Positions 25,346-34,253 are shown, counted from the stretch's first letter. The stretch is DNA of 64,000 nucleotides from JBAZOY01 sp041648505 (GCA_041648505.1 JBAZOY010000004.1:1-64000); one strand, 5' to 3'. The notes: generated by a model not told the origin, from the letters alone. A program made the numbers and translations.

Positions 25346-25614
25346 TGATTTTCTCCAAATTTATCTTCGATCAGCCTGCCGATAGCTTCAATGGCATCAT
25401 CGGCATCTATTCCATCTGCCCTGATTGTAATCTGGCTTCCATAAGGACAGGCAAGGGTCAAGATACTGAGAAGACTCTTTCCGTTAACCTCTTTACCATC
25501 TCTTTCAAAAAATACCTTTGATTTATACTTGCTCGACACAGTTACCAGCTTGGCTGCAGGTCTCGCATGAAGCCCCAGTTTATTTTTTATTTTAAATGTT
25601 TTTGTTTTCGTCAT
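25342..25614 (-). CDS. ptsH: Phosphocarrier protein HPr
   Basis: A 90-residue HPr. The phospho-accepting His lies in GLHARPAAKLV (about 14-24). The regulatory-serine region is NGKSLLSILTLACPYG (about 44-59), with a Ser at the HPr-kinase site. It is the first gene of the ptsHI pair. A candidate -35 box TTGACT (minus strand, 25726-25721) lies about 107 bases upstream of the ATG, but its -10 is not convincing. Confidence 0.94.
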   Translation of the reverse strand: MTKTKTFKIKNKLGLHARPAAKLVTVSSKYKSKVFFERDGKEVNGKSLLSILTLACPYGSQITIRADGIDADDAIEAIGRLIEDKFGENQ

Positions 25615-26007
25615 TCAAAAAATCGACTACCCTTTGTTCCGCAACTAAAGGTATGCCTTGAACAAAATGAGATGAGACAGAAACAGATTGATGGGCTTCA
25701 CTAACATAAATATTAAATGAAGTCAATTGAGATTGCTCAAAGAGCCGTTACAAAGATCGTCTCGACAAACTTTTTTGGACTCTCTTGAATCTCCTTGTAA
25801 ATGACTGCTCCATCTGTTATATTATTCACCATCTTCAGAAGGATTCTTTTTTCATTTGTACCGCCCTGTAACGTGGATGTTTCGTTGTAAAATGAATCGT
25901 CTTTTAGTAACATTAATAAGAGCCGTTTCTATAATGATTTTACTGTGAAAGTCTAAAAGTTGCAGTCAGCGGTGGCAGGCGTTGTCCAGTAACAGGGGAG
26001 GAGAAAG
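25615..26007. other. Divergent intergenic region between ptsH and dtd
   Basis: 393 bases that should hold promoters for both directions. It also contains a 58-codon open frame (listed separately). No riboswitch or strong box pair was recognised. Confidence 0.35.
25737..25913 (-). CDS. Small uncharacterised ORF upstream of ptsH
   Basis: A continuous 58-codon frame from ATG (25913) to TGA (25737) on the ptsH strand. It encodes a hydrophilic peptide with segments such as NEKRILLKMVNNITDG and QESPKKFVETIFVTAL. The composition looks protein-like, but I recognise no family and see no clear ribosome-binding site. It may be a small gene at the head of the pts operon or the C-terminal relic of a larger one. 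No function is claimed. Confidence 0.3.
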   Translation of the reverse strand: MLLKDDSFYNETSTLQGGTNEKRILLKMVNNITDGAVIYKEIQESPKKFVETIFVTAL

Positions 26008-26457
26008 TTGCGGTCCGTTATTCAGAGAGTTAACAATGCCCGAATCTGGGTTGGTGAGCGTTTGATTTCCTCTATCAGCAAAGGTGTCATTGTTTTTCTC
26101 GGCGTTGAAAAAGAAGATAGTGCAACCGATGCCGACTACCTCCTTGAAAAAATCATAAACCTGAGGATATTTGAGGATGCTGAAGGGAAAATGAACCTCT
26201 CCCTTCTTGACATCTCAGGAGAGATGCTTGTAGTTTCCCAGTTTACCCTCCTAGCCGATTGCCGTAAGGGAAGGAGGCCGTCTTTTATCCAGGCAGAAGA
26301 ACCGGAGCAAGCCATGAGGCTTTATGAATATTTCATCAGTAAAGGACGGGAGAAAATCGATGGGGTAGCAGCCGGGGAATTTCAGGCCATGATGGAGATT
26401 GAAATGATCAATGATGGTCCTGTAACCATGTTGCTTGACAGTAGAAAGGCTTTTTAA
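26008..26457 (+). CDS. dtd: D-aminoacyl-tRNA deacylase
   Basis: Removes D-amino acids (and glycine from tRNA(Ala)) mischarged on tRNA. The 149 residues match the DTD family: MRSVIQRVNNARIWV at the start, VSQFTLLADCRKGRRPSF (about 77-94, containing the SQFT catalytic segment) and NDGPVTMLLDS (about 136-146, with the Gly-cisPro-like NxGPVT motif). The start codon is TTG at 26008, supported by AGGGGAGGAG just upstream and by family alignment. The gene faces away from ptsH and is followed after 100 bases by guaB. Confidence 0.95.
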   Translation: MRSVIQRVNNARIWVGERLISSISKGVIVFLGVEKEDSATDADYLLEKIINLRIFEDAEGKMNLSLLDISGEMLVVSQFTLLADCRKGRRPSFIQAEEPEQAMRLYEYFISKGREKIDGVAAGEFQAMMEIEMINDGPVTMLLDSRKAF

Positions 26458-26557
26458 ACAGCTAATAACCATCGGAAATGACAATAATAATTTTTCATCC
26501 TGAGTAATATTAGAATAAACAAGAATAACGATAATTTTACAACCCCGGAGGTATTCC

Positions 26558-28027
26558 ATGTTAGACGATCATCCGAAAGAAGCCCTGACTTTTGACGATC
26601 TCCTTCTTGTACCGGCAGAATCCGCCATTCTTCCCAGAGATGTAGAGACATCGACCCTCCTCACAAACAATATAACCCTTAACATTCCCCTTGTCAGTGC
26701 GGCTATGGATACGGTAACTGAATCCAGAACAGCCATATCTCTTGCCCAGGAAGGGGGTATCGGTGTCATTCACCGTAACATGAGTATTGAGCACCAGGTA
26801 CTTGAGGTGGAAAAGGTAAAAAAATCGGAAAGCGGCATGATTGTTGATCCAATTACCATAAAACCCGAACAGAAAGTGCATGAAGCCCTCAAACTCATGA
26901 ACGAGTACAAGATATCAGGTGTCCCTGTAGTTAGGAATCGTAAGCTTGTGGGTATCCTCACGAACCGTGACCTCCGTTTTGAAACAGACCTTGAACAGCC
27001 TGTGTCTCAGGTGATGACTAAAGATAATCTGGTTACTGTCTCCTCCAGTATCTCACTGGAAGAATCCAAGAAACTTCTTCACAGACACAGGATAGAAAAG
27101 CTCTTAGTTGTGGACGATGATTATAATCTAAAGGGTTTGATTACCATTAAAGATCTTGAAAAGATAAAGAAATATCCTAAAGCGTGTAAAGATTCCTTCG
27201 GAAGATTGAGAGTCGGCGCTGCAGTGGGGATCATTGACCGGGAGGCAAGGGTTGACAACCTTTTGACTGCCGGTGTAGACGTCATTGCCATTGATACCTC
27301 CCACGGACATTCGATAAAGGTGCTCGATGCTATCAGGGATACGAAAGCGAATTTCCCCGGATGTGAACTGATTGCCGGTAATGTAGCAACAGAAGAAGGA
27401 GCAAAAGCCATGATTGATGCCGGCGTAGATGCTGTTAAGGTGGGGGTTGGTCCTGGTTCGATATGTACGACCAGAATAATTGCCGGCGTAGGTGTTCCAC
27501 AGATGAGTGCCATCAGAGACGTCTACCGTTGCGCTTCACGCCACAATATTCCCATTATCTCCGATGGTGGCATCAAGTTTTCCGGAGATATTGTCAAAGC
27601 CCTTGCCGCCGGTGCCCATACAGTTATGATCGGTTCCCTGTTTGCAGGAACAGAAGAAAGTCCGGGAGAAACGGTACTTTTTCAGGGTAGAAGCTACAAG
27701 GTATTCCGGGGAATGGGTTCTCTGGAAGCTATGAAGATGGGGAGCAGAGACAGATACGGTGACATAGAAGATAATTTAAAACTCGTCCCGGAAGGTATAG
27801 AAGGAAGAATACCTTACAGAGGTTCTCTCCAGGCAAGCATTTACCAGCTTGTAGGCGGTTTGAAGGCAGGCATGGGTTATCTCGGGTGCAGAACCATTTC
27901 TGAATTGAGGGAAAAGGCTAATTTTGTCCGCATCACCTCGGCAGGCCTCAGGGAAAGTCACGTCCACGATGTAATAATTACCAAGGAAGCCCCCAATTAC
28001 TGGCTGGATGAATCCTACGAAACATAA
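26558..28027 (+). CDS. guaB: Inosine-5'-monophosphate dehydrogenase
   Basis: Oxidises IMP to XMP with NAD+, the committed step of GMP synthesis. The 489-residue protein has the TIM-barrel start TFDDLLLVPAES and SAAMDTVTES, two CBS domains (about 92-205), GVDVIAIDTSHGHS, the catalytic loop GPGSICTTR (nucleophile Cys, about 305), SDGGIKFSGDIVKALAAGA and the mobile flap with YRGMGS-like FRGMGSLEAM, then PEGIEGRIPYRG. The ATG has GGAGG 8 bases upstream. No guaA follows in this window. Confidence 0.97.
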   Translation: MLDDHPKEALTFDDLLLVPAESAILPRDVETSTLLTNNITLNIPLVSAAMDTVTESRTAISLAQEGGIGVIHRNMSIEHQVLEVEKVKKSESGMIVDPITIKPEQKVHEALKLMNEYKISGVPVVRNRKLVGILTNRDLRFETDLEQPVSQVMTKDNLVTVSSSISLEESKKLLHRHRIEKLLVVDDDYNLKGLITIKDLEKIKKYPKACKDSFGRLRVGAAVGIIDREARVDNLLTAGVDVIAIDTSHGHSIKVLDAIRDTKANFPGCELIAGNVATEEGAKAMIDAGVDAVKVGVGPGSICTTRIIAGVGVPQMSAIRDVYRCASRHNIPIISDGGIKFSGDIVKALAAGAHTVMIGSLFAGTEESPGETVLFQGRSYKVFRGMGSLEAMKMGSRDRYGDIEDNLKLVPEGIEGRIPYRGSLQASIYQLVGGLKAGMGYLGCRTISELREKANFVRITSAGLRESHVHDVIITKEAPNYWLDESYET

Positions 28028-28188
28028 TGATTTTATTCATGTTCACATCTATGCTCGTTACAGCCTCTTTTTTAAATCCCCACATATCCCTTAAGAAATT
28101 ATGCAGCAGGGCAGAATGGCAGGAAGATTGTGCTTTTAAGGGCTCAGGCGGAATCCACTATTCTACACTTTCTTGAAAGGAAAAGATT

Positions 28189-29028
28189 ATGAAAAGAAGA
28201 AGTTTTGCATTTATTCTCCTTTGGGCGATTATTCTCCTCTTGGTAATTCCAGTATTATCTCCTGCTCAGCAGAAAAATATTATCCTCGCCACAACTACCA
28301 GCACGCAGGATTCCGGACTTCTTGATGTTCTCCTTCCGATCTTCGAAAAAAAGACGGGTTACTTCGTCAAGACCATCGCTGTGGGTTCCGGCCAGGCCAT
28401 GGCCATGGGGCAAAGGGGAGAAGCCGATATTTTGCTGGTACACTCACCTGAAGCGGAGAAGAAGTTTATAGCCGAAGGATATGGAATAAATCGAAGAATT
28501 GTCATGCACAATGATTTCATCGTGGCAGGACCTCCGGAGGATTCGGCAAAGATCAAGGGTATAAAACCCACTTCAGAAGCTTTTAAAATGCTCTCCTCCA
28601 AGGGCACCATGTTTCTATCCAGGGGAGATAACTCAGGGACCCATGCCCGGGAAAAAGCCATCTGGAAAGCTTGCGGAATCAATCCCGAAGAAGAAAGATG
28701 GTATCAGCAGACAGGGCTGGGAATGGGAATGACACTCAACGTTGCGTCGGAGAAAAAAGCTTATACCCTAACCGACAGAGGGACGTATCTGGCTTTGAAG
28801 AAAAATCTCCACCTTGATATCTTAGTAGAGGGTGACCCCCTTCTTCTGAATATCTATCACGTCATTGAGGTCAACCCGGCTAAATGGTCGACAACAAACG
28901 CTGTAGGAGCGAAGGCATTGGCTGATTTTATGGTTGCCACGGAAGCCCAGAGCATCATCAAAAACTTTGGCAAGGATAAGTTCGGTTCCCCCCTTTTCTT
29001 TCCCGATGCCAGCAAGAAAGAGGAATAA
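28189..29028 (+). CDS. tupA: TupA/WtpA-like tungstate (oxyanion) ABC transporter binding protein
   Basis: A 279-residue secreted binding protein. An N-terminal signal peptide with core FILLWAIILLLVIPVL is cleaved near the AQQ at about 25. The ligand site begins ILATTTSTQDSGLL (about 31-44), the hallmark of TupA proteins that bind tungstate, followed by GQAMAMGQRGEADILLVHSPEAE, SRGDNSGTHAREKAIW and YTLTDRGTYLA. Tungstate is the best guess, but related proteins bind molybdate or phosphate. Unusually no permease (tupB) or ATPase (tupC) follows; the next gene, 26 bases on, is an OprP-like anion porin, suggesting joint uptake of one oxyanion. Confidence 0.85.
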   Translation: MKRRSFAFILLWAIILLLVIPVLSPAQQKNIILATTTSTQDSGLLDVLLPIFEKKTGYFVKTIAVGSGQAMAMGQRGEADILLVHSPEAEKKFIAEGYGINRRIVMHNDFIVAGPPEDSAKIKGIKPTSEAFKMLSSKGTMFLSRGDNSGTHAREKAIWKACGINPEEERWYQQTGLGMGMTLNVASEKKAYTLTDRGTYLALKKNLHLDILVEGDPLLLNIYHVIEVNPAKWSTTNAVGAKALADFMVATEAQSIIKNFGKDKFGSPLFFPDASKKEE

Positions 29029-29054
29029 CTGGTGAAAGGAAGGAATTTATAAGT

Positions 29055-30542
29055 ATGAAAAGATTATGTTTTTTTCTAACGCTCTTCGTTTTTTCGTTTT
29101 CACTGCCTCTTTTGCCCGCCATAGGAGCGGATACATCCACGGAAATAGAACAGCTCAAAGGTGAGGTGCAGAAACTTCTCAATAGGATAGAAGAGTTAGA
29201 AAAAAAACAAGTAGCAACGGAGGTAAAAACTGTAGAGATAGAAAAAAAGGAGCTGCAAGCAGGCTATGACAAAGGATTTTATGTAAAGACCGGGGATAAA
29301 AGTTTTCTTTTGAAAACCAACTTATTTCTTCAGTTTCGTTATACATATCTTCCCTTTGACAGGACAGTCAATGCCAACGATGAAGACTGGAGCAATTTTC
29401 TTATCAGAAGGGCCAGAGTAATCTTCTCAGGTAATGCACCCAATAAAGACTGGTTGTATTTCTTTCATATCCAGTTAGAACCTTCAAGTACTGTTAATCT
29501 GCATGATGCTTACGTAACATGGAAACAATATCCCTTTGCCCAGGTACAGTTTGGCCGTGCCAAGCTGCCCTATGGGTTGGAATTCTGGCAATCCGCGAGT
29601 CAGCTCAACGGTGTGGAGCGAAGCATATTCTCCGGTGAAACAGATGTAGACGGTAAGTCTGATACAAGAAAGTGGCCCGGCGGGAACGCCAATTTTCCGG
29701 TTAGTGACGAAGACTCTGTTACAAAATATCCCATCGGTGGTTTGAATCTATTCAGATCCCAGGGCATCCAACTGCAGGGAGACATTAACCTGTTTGGACA
29801 GGAGGGATTCTTACAGTACTGGACAGGCGTTTACAACGGCAGAAATACAAAAGGCAACGTAAATATTGACAGTAATCACCTGTGGGTAGGTAGAATCTCC
29901 ATAAATCCCTTGGGGAAATACAATCTGGTACAGCAAGGTGATATTGATTACAGCCTTACCCCTAAGGTTTGCTTTCTTGTCTCAGGCATGCAGTACAAAG
30001 ACAGGTTAAACAAATATCGGGATACCATTGACAGTAATAACGATGGATACGGTGATGAACGACAAACCGCCTATTACGATATAGAGGGAACCGGTTATAA
30101 CCTGGCCGCTATCCTGAGGTATAGAGGTTTCTCGATGGATGCCGAATACGGATACGACCGTTTAGAACAGGACAGAATGGGCGGGTACACATGGGACAGA
30201 TATGGTTACCGATTTAATGCAGGCTATTTCCTTATACCGAAGAAATTTGAAATAACGGCAAGATATGCATACGTAAAAAGACTTGACGAAAACACAGCGG
30301 AAATGGCCCTCGCCTCGGGTCTTGGAATTGTGAGTGTCAATGGCGGGACGAACAACGCAATCGAAGATAACCTACAGGAACATACCATCGGTTTAAACTA
30401 CTTCTTCTTTAGCCACAACCTGAAATTTTTTATGGACTATAGCTATCTGAAAAGAGATTTTACACCCTTGCCCGGTTCAACTGTTGCCGTTGATAGCCAG
30501 TCTGATAATAGATACAGGGCTATGATGCAGTTCTACTTCTAA
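29055..30542 (+). CDS. OprO/OprP-type outer-membrane porin
   Basis: A 495-residue outer-membrane protein. The signal peptide (about 1-25, hydrophobic FFLTLFVFSFSLPLLP) is followed by a short coiled coil (about 28-65, EIEQLKGEVQKLLNRIEELE-like heptads). A long beta-barrel follows with alternating aromatic strands and a C-terminal Phe (RAMMQFYF), the signal for BAM-dependent insertion. The GFYVKTGDKSFLLKTNLFLQFRY opening (in parts) and FLIRRARVIFSGN are typical of phosphate-selective Porin_O_P proteins, which pass anions through a trimeric basic channel. Its position after tupA suggests tungstate or phosphate entry (inference). It has a good AAGGAAGGAA site. Confidence 0.85.
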   Translation: MKRLCFFLTLFVFSFSLPLLPAIGADTSTEIEQLKGEVQKLLNRIEELEKKQVATEVKTVEIEKKELQAGYDKGFYVKTGDKSFLLKTNLFLQFRYTYLPFDRTVNANDEDWSNFLIRRARVIFSGNAPNKDWLYFFHIQLEPSSTVNLHDAYVTWKQYPFAQVQFGRAKLPYGLEFWQSASQLNGVERSIFSGETDVDGKSDTRKWPGGNANFPVSDEDSVTKYPIGGLNLFRSQGIQLQGDINLFGQEGFLQYWTGVYNGRNTKGNVNIDSNHLWVGRISINPLGKYNLVQQGDIDYSLTPKVCFLVSGMQYKDRLNKYRDTIDSNNDGYGDERQTAYYDIEGTGYNLAAILRYRGFSMDAEYGYDRLEQDRMGGYTWDRYGYRFNAGYFLIPKKFEITARYAYVKRLDENTAEMALASGLGIVSVNGGTNNAIEDNLQEHTIGLNYFFFSHNLKFFMDYSYLKRDFTPLPGSTVAVDSQSDNRYRAMMQFYF

Positions 30543-30664
30543 CAGCAATGGAAAAAGACTTTTCAGGAACCAGCTTCTGACTTCCATGGCTCTCCCGAGT
30601 AGCTTAAGGAGGAGTACCTTGCCCCCTGGGGTCGCTTGCAATGAGCTGATATGTGCCTTTCTAT

Positions 30665-31606
30665 TTATGCACCCAGGAATGTCTCACGGACAGCAGGGAA
30701 ATACTCGATCATCCCTCCTTTTTGAATCAGCTCATAATGGAAAAGGAACACTATGTCATCAGCACAGTAATTGCGTGACCTCATTGGTTCTGCAAGATCA
30801 GTTTTACCACCAAATAATATTCCCTCTTCAACTATCCTGGAGCGATCGTACCCCTTGTCCAATTTCCTGGAAATCAAAGTCTCACGATCGTATATAACTT
30901 TTAAACATCTTTTCAAGGATGGTTTGCTGTCTTCTTTTAATATGATTCCATTATGGCAGGTGATTACTAAATCAATATCAAGCTCCATCAACCGCAGAAT
31001 AGAACTGATATGTTCGACCAAACTGCAGTTTGAAAAACCATACCATGGCCCCACCTTATCAAGGCCAATATCACCCGGAAACAAAATCTTGTCTCTTGGG
31101 AAATAGAATGAATTATGTGCCGGTGAATGTCCGGGAGACCTGATAACTTTCATAAAATTCCGATCTCGAAAACCAAAATCTGTTTTGTCGTCGTAAGAAC
31201 GATAGTTGTCGAGTTCTTTATACCCATATCCAATGAGTTTTTTTTGCCATAACAGCTGCATATTCTTATCATCCGGCGCCAGCTGGTTTAAGTAATTCTC
31301 GATATTAGTTAAATAGATCTCTTCTCCGGAGGGAACAAATATCTCTGCATTCGTATAAGCTGCTGCAATTGGCATGAAAGCAGAATGATCGACGTGGAAA
31401 TGGCTGGCAATGACAATGTCGGGTTGCAGATTTTGTAGAAGACTTGGTGTATCTATACTGCCTGCATAGGTATCAATCACGATACTCGGGTTGGAATGAA
31501 CTATTACCCCGGAACAAACATATTGCCCTCTTATATTCACATATTGCCCTCGCATATTTGAAGGTTCTATATATTCAATTTCCTCCGTTATCTTTGTCCG
31601 CTTCAT
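30665..31606 (-). CDS. Metallo-beta-lactamase-fold hydrolase
   Basis: A 313-residue protein with the metal motif SHFHVDHS (HxHxDH, about 96-103), a further ligand in SPGHSPAHNS (about 173-182), an acidic ligand in FPGDIGLD (about 191-198) and a C-terminal-half His in ITCHNGI (about 229-235). This predicts a two-metal hydrolase of the glyoxalase II/RNase Z superfamily. The substrate cannot be told; the C-terminal ~70 residues have no recognised domain. Near the N-terminus a 7-residue unit is repeated (NMRGQYV-NIRGQYV). It is monocistronic and convergent with the porin gene. Confidence 0.8.
   Translation of the reverse strand: MKRTKITEEIEYIEPSNMRGQYVNIRGQYVCSGVIVHSNPSIVIDTYAGSIDTPSLLQNLQPDIVIASHFHVDHSAFMPIAAAYTNAEIFVPSGEEIYLTNIENYLNQLAPDDKNMQLLWQKKLIGYGYKELDNYRSYDDKTDFGFRDRNFMKVIRSPGHSPAHNSFYFPRDKILFPGDIGLDKVGPWYGFSNCSLVEHISSILRLMELDIDLVITCHNGIILKEDSKPSLKRCLKVIYDRETLISRKLDKGYDRSRIVEEGILFGGKTDLAEPMRSRNYCADDIVFLFHYELIQKGGMIEYFPAVRETFLGA
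31518..31559 (-). repeat. Tandem 21-base repeat inside the MBL-fold gene
   Basis: Two adjacent 21-base units, both beginning ACATATTGCCCTC on the plus strand (31518 and 31539), encode NMRGQYV and NIRGQYV. The unit length keeps the frame, so the gene is intact. Confidence 0.8.
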
Positions 31607-31797
31607 AAAAAATTATAGGTGGTGTTTTTTATTCTGAATCCAGGGTCGGTTTTGCGAAACAAGGCTTTTATCAGCATGACTTATTTAATCAATAATATAA
31701 GTTAGAATGGGGTTCATGATTTAAATATTGAACTGACCCGTCTTTAAGACGCACCTTTATCGGTTGCACTCCACTAAACGGTTCGATCAATCCTTTG

Positions 31798-32904
31798 TTA
31801 AACCAATTCATAACTCGTGCGCAGTTTTCTTTCTTCAACATGACGTTTAAGCGCCAGCTCTATCAAACGATCGATAAGGTTTTTGTAAGGAATTCCACTT
31901 GCTTCCCATAATTTTGGATACATACTGATAGATGTAAAACCAGGGATTGTATTAAGTTCATTGACAAGAACAGTTCCGTCGTTCTTTAGAAAACAATCGA
32001 CCCTGGCCATTCCCTCACAGCAAATCGCTTTGAAAGCGCGGATGGATAGTTCCTTTACTTTATGTACAGTTTCCTCAGAAAGATTTGCCGGAATGTCCAG
32101 CACAGCTCCATTTTCGTCGAGGTACTTTGCCTCGTATGAATAGAACTCATGAGAAGGCAAGACTTCCCCGGGAACAGATGCCAGTGGGTTTTCGTTTCCC
32201 AGAACGGCACATTCGATCTCCCGGCCTTCAACAAATTCTTCGATCAAGACCTTATTGTCGAACTGGAAGGCGTTGTATAGTGCAGACGTGAATTCATCAG
32301 CATTGTGCACCTTATACACTCCGACCGAAGATCCTAAATTAGCCGGTTTTATAAAGAAAGGTACTCCAAAATATGTTTGGATTTGTTCGTAAATCAATTG
32401 TCCGCGTTCATGCGCGTAAACAGTCTTGAAATTACAGACAGGTATCCCCTCTTCTCTTAAAAGACGCTTCATTACATCCTTGTCCATACCAACCGCAGAA
32501 CCCAGAACACTTGAGCCCACAAAAGGAATGCCTGCAAGTTTCAAAAAACCCTGGACCGTACCATCCTCACCAAAAGGACCATGTAGGACAGGAAAAACAA
32601 CATCAACCGCTTCAACAGGTTCCTGACTACCCACGCGTACCAGATTTCCATCGCACTGCCCGGGGATGAGGGCAAGATAATTGTCGCCCCGGCCCAGTGA
32701 GATTATTTCTGGGTTGTCAGGATTAAGGATAGGCCGGGATGAATCGCCTATTTGCCATCGACCTTCCTTATCGATGCCTATCAATAGAATGTCGTATCTA
32801 TCGCGATCAATTGCCGCTATTATATTTTTCGCTGATTGGAGAGAAGCTTCATGCTCTGCGGATTTTCCGCCAAAGAGAATCCCAACCCGAAGTTTTTTAG
32901 ACAT
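31798..32904 (-). CDS. ddl: D-alanine--D-alanine ligase
   Basis: Joins two D-Ala for peptidoglycan precursors using ATP. The 368-residue ATP-grasp protein has the N-terminal LFGGKSAEHEASLQSAKNI (substrate Glu in the E-H-x-x-S motif, about 11-29), FPVLHGPFGEDGTVQGFL, PFFIKPANLGSSVGVYKV (ATP-lid Lys and serine loop), and the metal-binding C-terminal block ARVDCFLKNDG...LVNELNTIPGFTSISMYP. It is slightly longer than E. coli DdlB (306), as in the DdlA type. The gene stands apart from the mur cluster. Confidence 0.95.
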   Translation of the reverse strand: MSKKLRVGILFGGKSAEHEASLQSAKNIIAAIDRDRYDILLIGIDKEGRWQIGDSSRPILNPDNPEIISLGRGDNYLALIPGQCDGNLVRVGSQEPVEAVDVVFPVLHGPFGEDGTVQGFLKLAGIPFVGSSVLGSAVGMDKDVMKRLLREEGIPVCNFKTVYAHERGQLIYEQIQTYFGVPFFIKPANLGSSVGVYKVHNADEFTSALYNAFQFDNKVLIEEFVEGREIECAVLGNENPLASVPGEVLPSHEFYSYEAKYLDENGAVLDIPANLSEETVHKVKELSIRAFKAICCEGMARVDCFLKNDGTVLVNELNTIPGFTSISMYPKLWEASGIPYKNLIDRLIELALKRHVEERKLRTSYELV

Positions 32905-32981
32905 TTATTTTCCTCGTTGATCGAAAGGTGAACTCACCAGCACGTGAAGCAAAGCGGAGCGCTTCCGTGCACATACAGTTG

Positions 32982-33200
32982 TTAAACACTATGATCAGGT
33001 TTATTTTTACGATATTCCAGGTAACCGTGCAGAAACCACCCAATTATGATCCCGATAGCTAACAGGAAAAAAATAAGCAGGGCCCGGGATATCTGGATTG
33101 ACCAGAATAGAAATTGGATCTCTACAACGGCCACGTTTTGGATTAAGAATAGCACAACAAGACCAGCAACGATCAGAATAAGAACCAATTTGTAATTCAT
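32982..33200 (-). CDS. LapA-family small membrane protein
   Basis: A 72-residue inner-membrane protein of the LapA/YciS (DUF1049) type: one helix YKLVLILIVAGLVVLFLIQN (about 3-22), the conserved VAVVEIQFLFWSIQISRA link, and a second helix ALLIFFLLAIGIIIGWFLHG (about 40-59) with a basic tail. In enterobacteria LapA works with LapB in lipopolysaccharide control; no lapB is here. The start is the ATG at 33200, which has AAAGGAGG 5 bases upstream, not the longer frame beginning at 33275. A promoter lies 46 bases upstream. Confidence 0.8.
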   Translation of the reverse strand: MNYKLVLILIVAGLVVLFLIQNVAVVEIQFLFWSIQISRALLIFFLLAIGIIIGWFLHGYLEYRKNKPDHSV

Positions 33201-33245
33201 TGAAACCTCCTTTATGCGCGGTGGAAAGAATGTTTGTTTGTGTCT

Positions 33246-33275
33246 AATGTAAAAGTTTTTACGGCGCAGAGTCAA
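33246..33275 (-). promoter_or_regulatory. Promoter of the LapA-like gene
   Basis: On the minus strand TTGACT (33275-33270), then 18 bases and TACATT (33251-33246), or TTACAT with a 17-base spacer. It lies about 46 bases before the ATG and has a strong AAAGGAGG downstream. Confidence 0.5.
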
Positions 33276-33501
33276 CGCAAAAGTATTATACTTTTTAATC
33301 CATTACCGTATAATTTTCCATCATAACATTCATGATACGCAGCAATATAAGAATAGTGTCTAGACTAGCTGAGCATAAGTGAATATGCTAAAAAGCTGGT
33401 CATGACAATAACTAACCAGTACGTAAAGCGTTCAAGAATTTCTGAGGCCAAATTTTGAGAGTTTATCAGGTATTTTTCTGGATTTGGACACTTGTAAAAT
33501 T
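33276..33501. other. Intergenic, no gene recognised
   Basis: A+T-rich DNA between the LapA promoter and transposase debris. Only a short palindrome (AAGTATTATACTT near 33281-33293) stands out. Confidence 0.35.
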
Positions 33502-33624
33502 GCTCTTTTGACAGGATCAATCTTTTATCTTCATCTCAAAGAGCGTGAGTTCCGATTCAATTATCGGAACCAAAATATCTACCAAGTACTTCTAAAAATG
33601 ATGAGGAAAAAACCTCCCAGTTAG
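33502..33624 (+). pseudogene. IS1595/ISXO2-type transposase C-terminal scrap
   Basis: An open frame ending at TAG 33622-33624 reads IFYLHLKEREFRFNYRNQNI then YQVLLKMMRK. This matches the C-terminal YLHLKE-x-EFRFN-x-R...IY-x-x-LL-x-x-L segment of DDE transposases of the IS1595 family. The rest of the gene and the terminal repeats were not found. Confidence 0.5.
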
Positions 33625-33767
33625 TTCAGGCCCAAATTTAATTATAATAAAAAATAGGGGAACTCTTTTTTAATTATTTCTGTACAAAGACGATATGGCA
33701 CCTTTTTATAGACAAAACCCTTACCTTCCAGTGGATAGGTCCTTGTTAAAAATACACTTTCATTTTC

Positions 33768-34253
33768 TCAACAAAATTCCCTTGCGACCCAATCGCCCAC
33801 GTAGTGCGTGATTGTGATCACGCCCAGGGCAATTAATAAATGTTCGACCACTACCACGAAAGTCTTTCCCCCGTTTCTCTTTGCAAGCAAATAACTTAGG
33901 AAACAAAGGAGGGATAATCCCCAACAAATACCAACTAAAATTGCGGTCGGCAAAGGAAACATCAAAACCGGTATCAGGAACATCAACGCCACCAGGAACT
34001 TCGATATAAAGGTCATAGTAGTAGCTTCCCATACCTCCCTTGTAGCAACCGTATTTTTTGCTTCTTCTGAAATATGGATTCCCAGCGCGTCAGAAAATGC
34101 ATCAGCAATCGCGATAGTAATAATTCCACCTATAACAGCAATTTTTGAATGTGTTCCGGAATGAAGACCTACCATGAGGCCTAATGTTGTAATTACACCT
34201 GAAGTTAATCCGAAGCACATACCTGTCATCAGCGAATTTTTTATAGCTGCCAT
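33768..34253 (-). CDS. VIT1/CCC1-family membrane transporter-like protein
   Basis: A 161-residue membrane protein with about five hydrophobic segments. The N-terminal SLMTGMCFGLTSGVITTLGLMVGL and the IAIADAFSDALGIHISEEAKN segment match the first two helices of vacuolar iron transporter-like proteins, including the acidic residues that help bind metal. EVWEATTMTFISKFLVALMFL and a final helix pair follow. Its position next to feoAB suggests ferrous-iron or manganese export or storage balance (inference). It is shorter than plant VIT1 (about 250) and lacks the long cytosolic metal-binding loop, as in compact bacterial members. GAGGAG precedes the ATG. Confidence 0.65.
   Translation of the reverse strand: MAAIKNSLMTGMCFGLTSGVITTLGLMVGLHSGTHSKIAVIGGIITIAIADAFSDALGIHISEEAKNTVATREVWEATTMTFISKFLVALMFLIPVLMFPLPTAILVGICWGLSLLCFLSYLLAKRNGGKTFVVVVEHLLIALGVITITHYVGDWVAREFC

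Noticed and set aside
28028..28188. Molybdate/tungstate cofactor riboswitch before tupA
   Set aside because: The 160-base gap contains no recognisable Moco/Tuco core or conserved hairpins.
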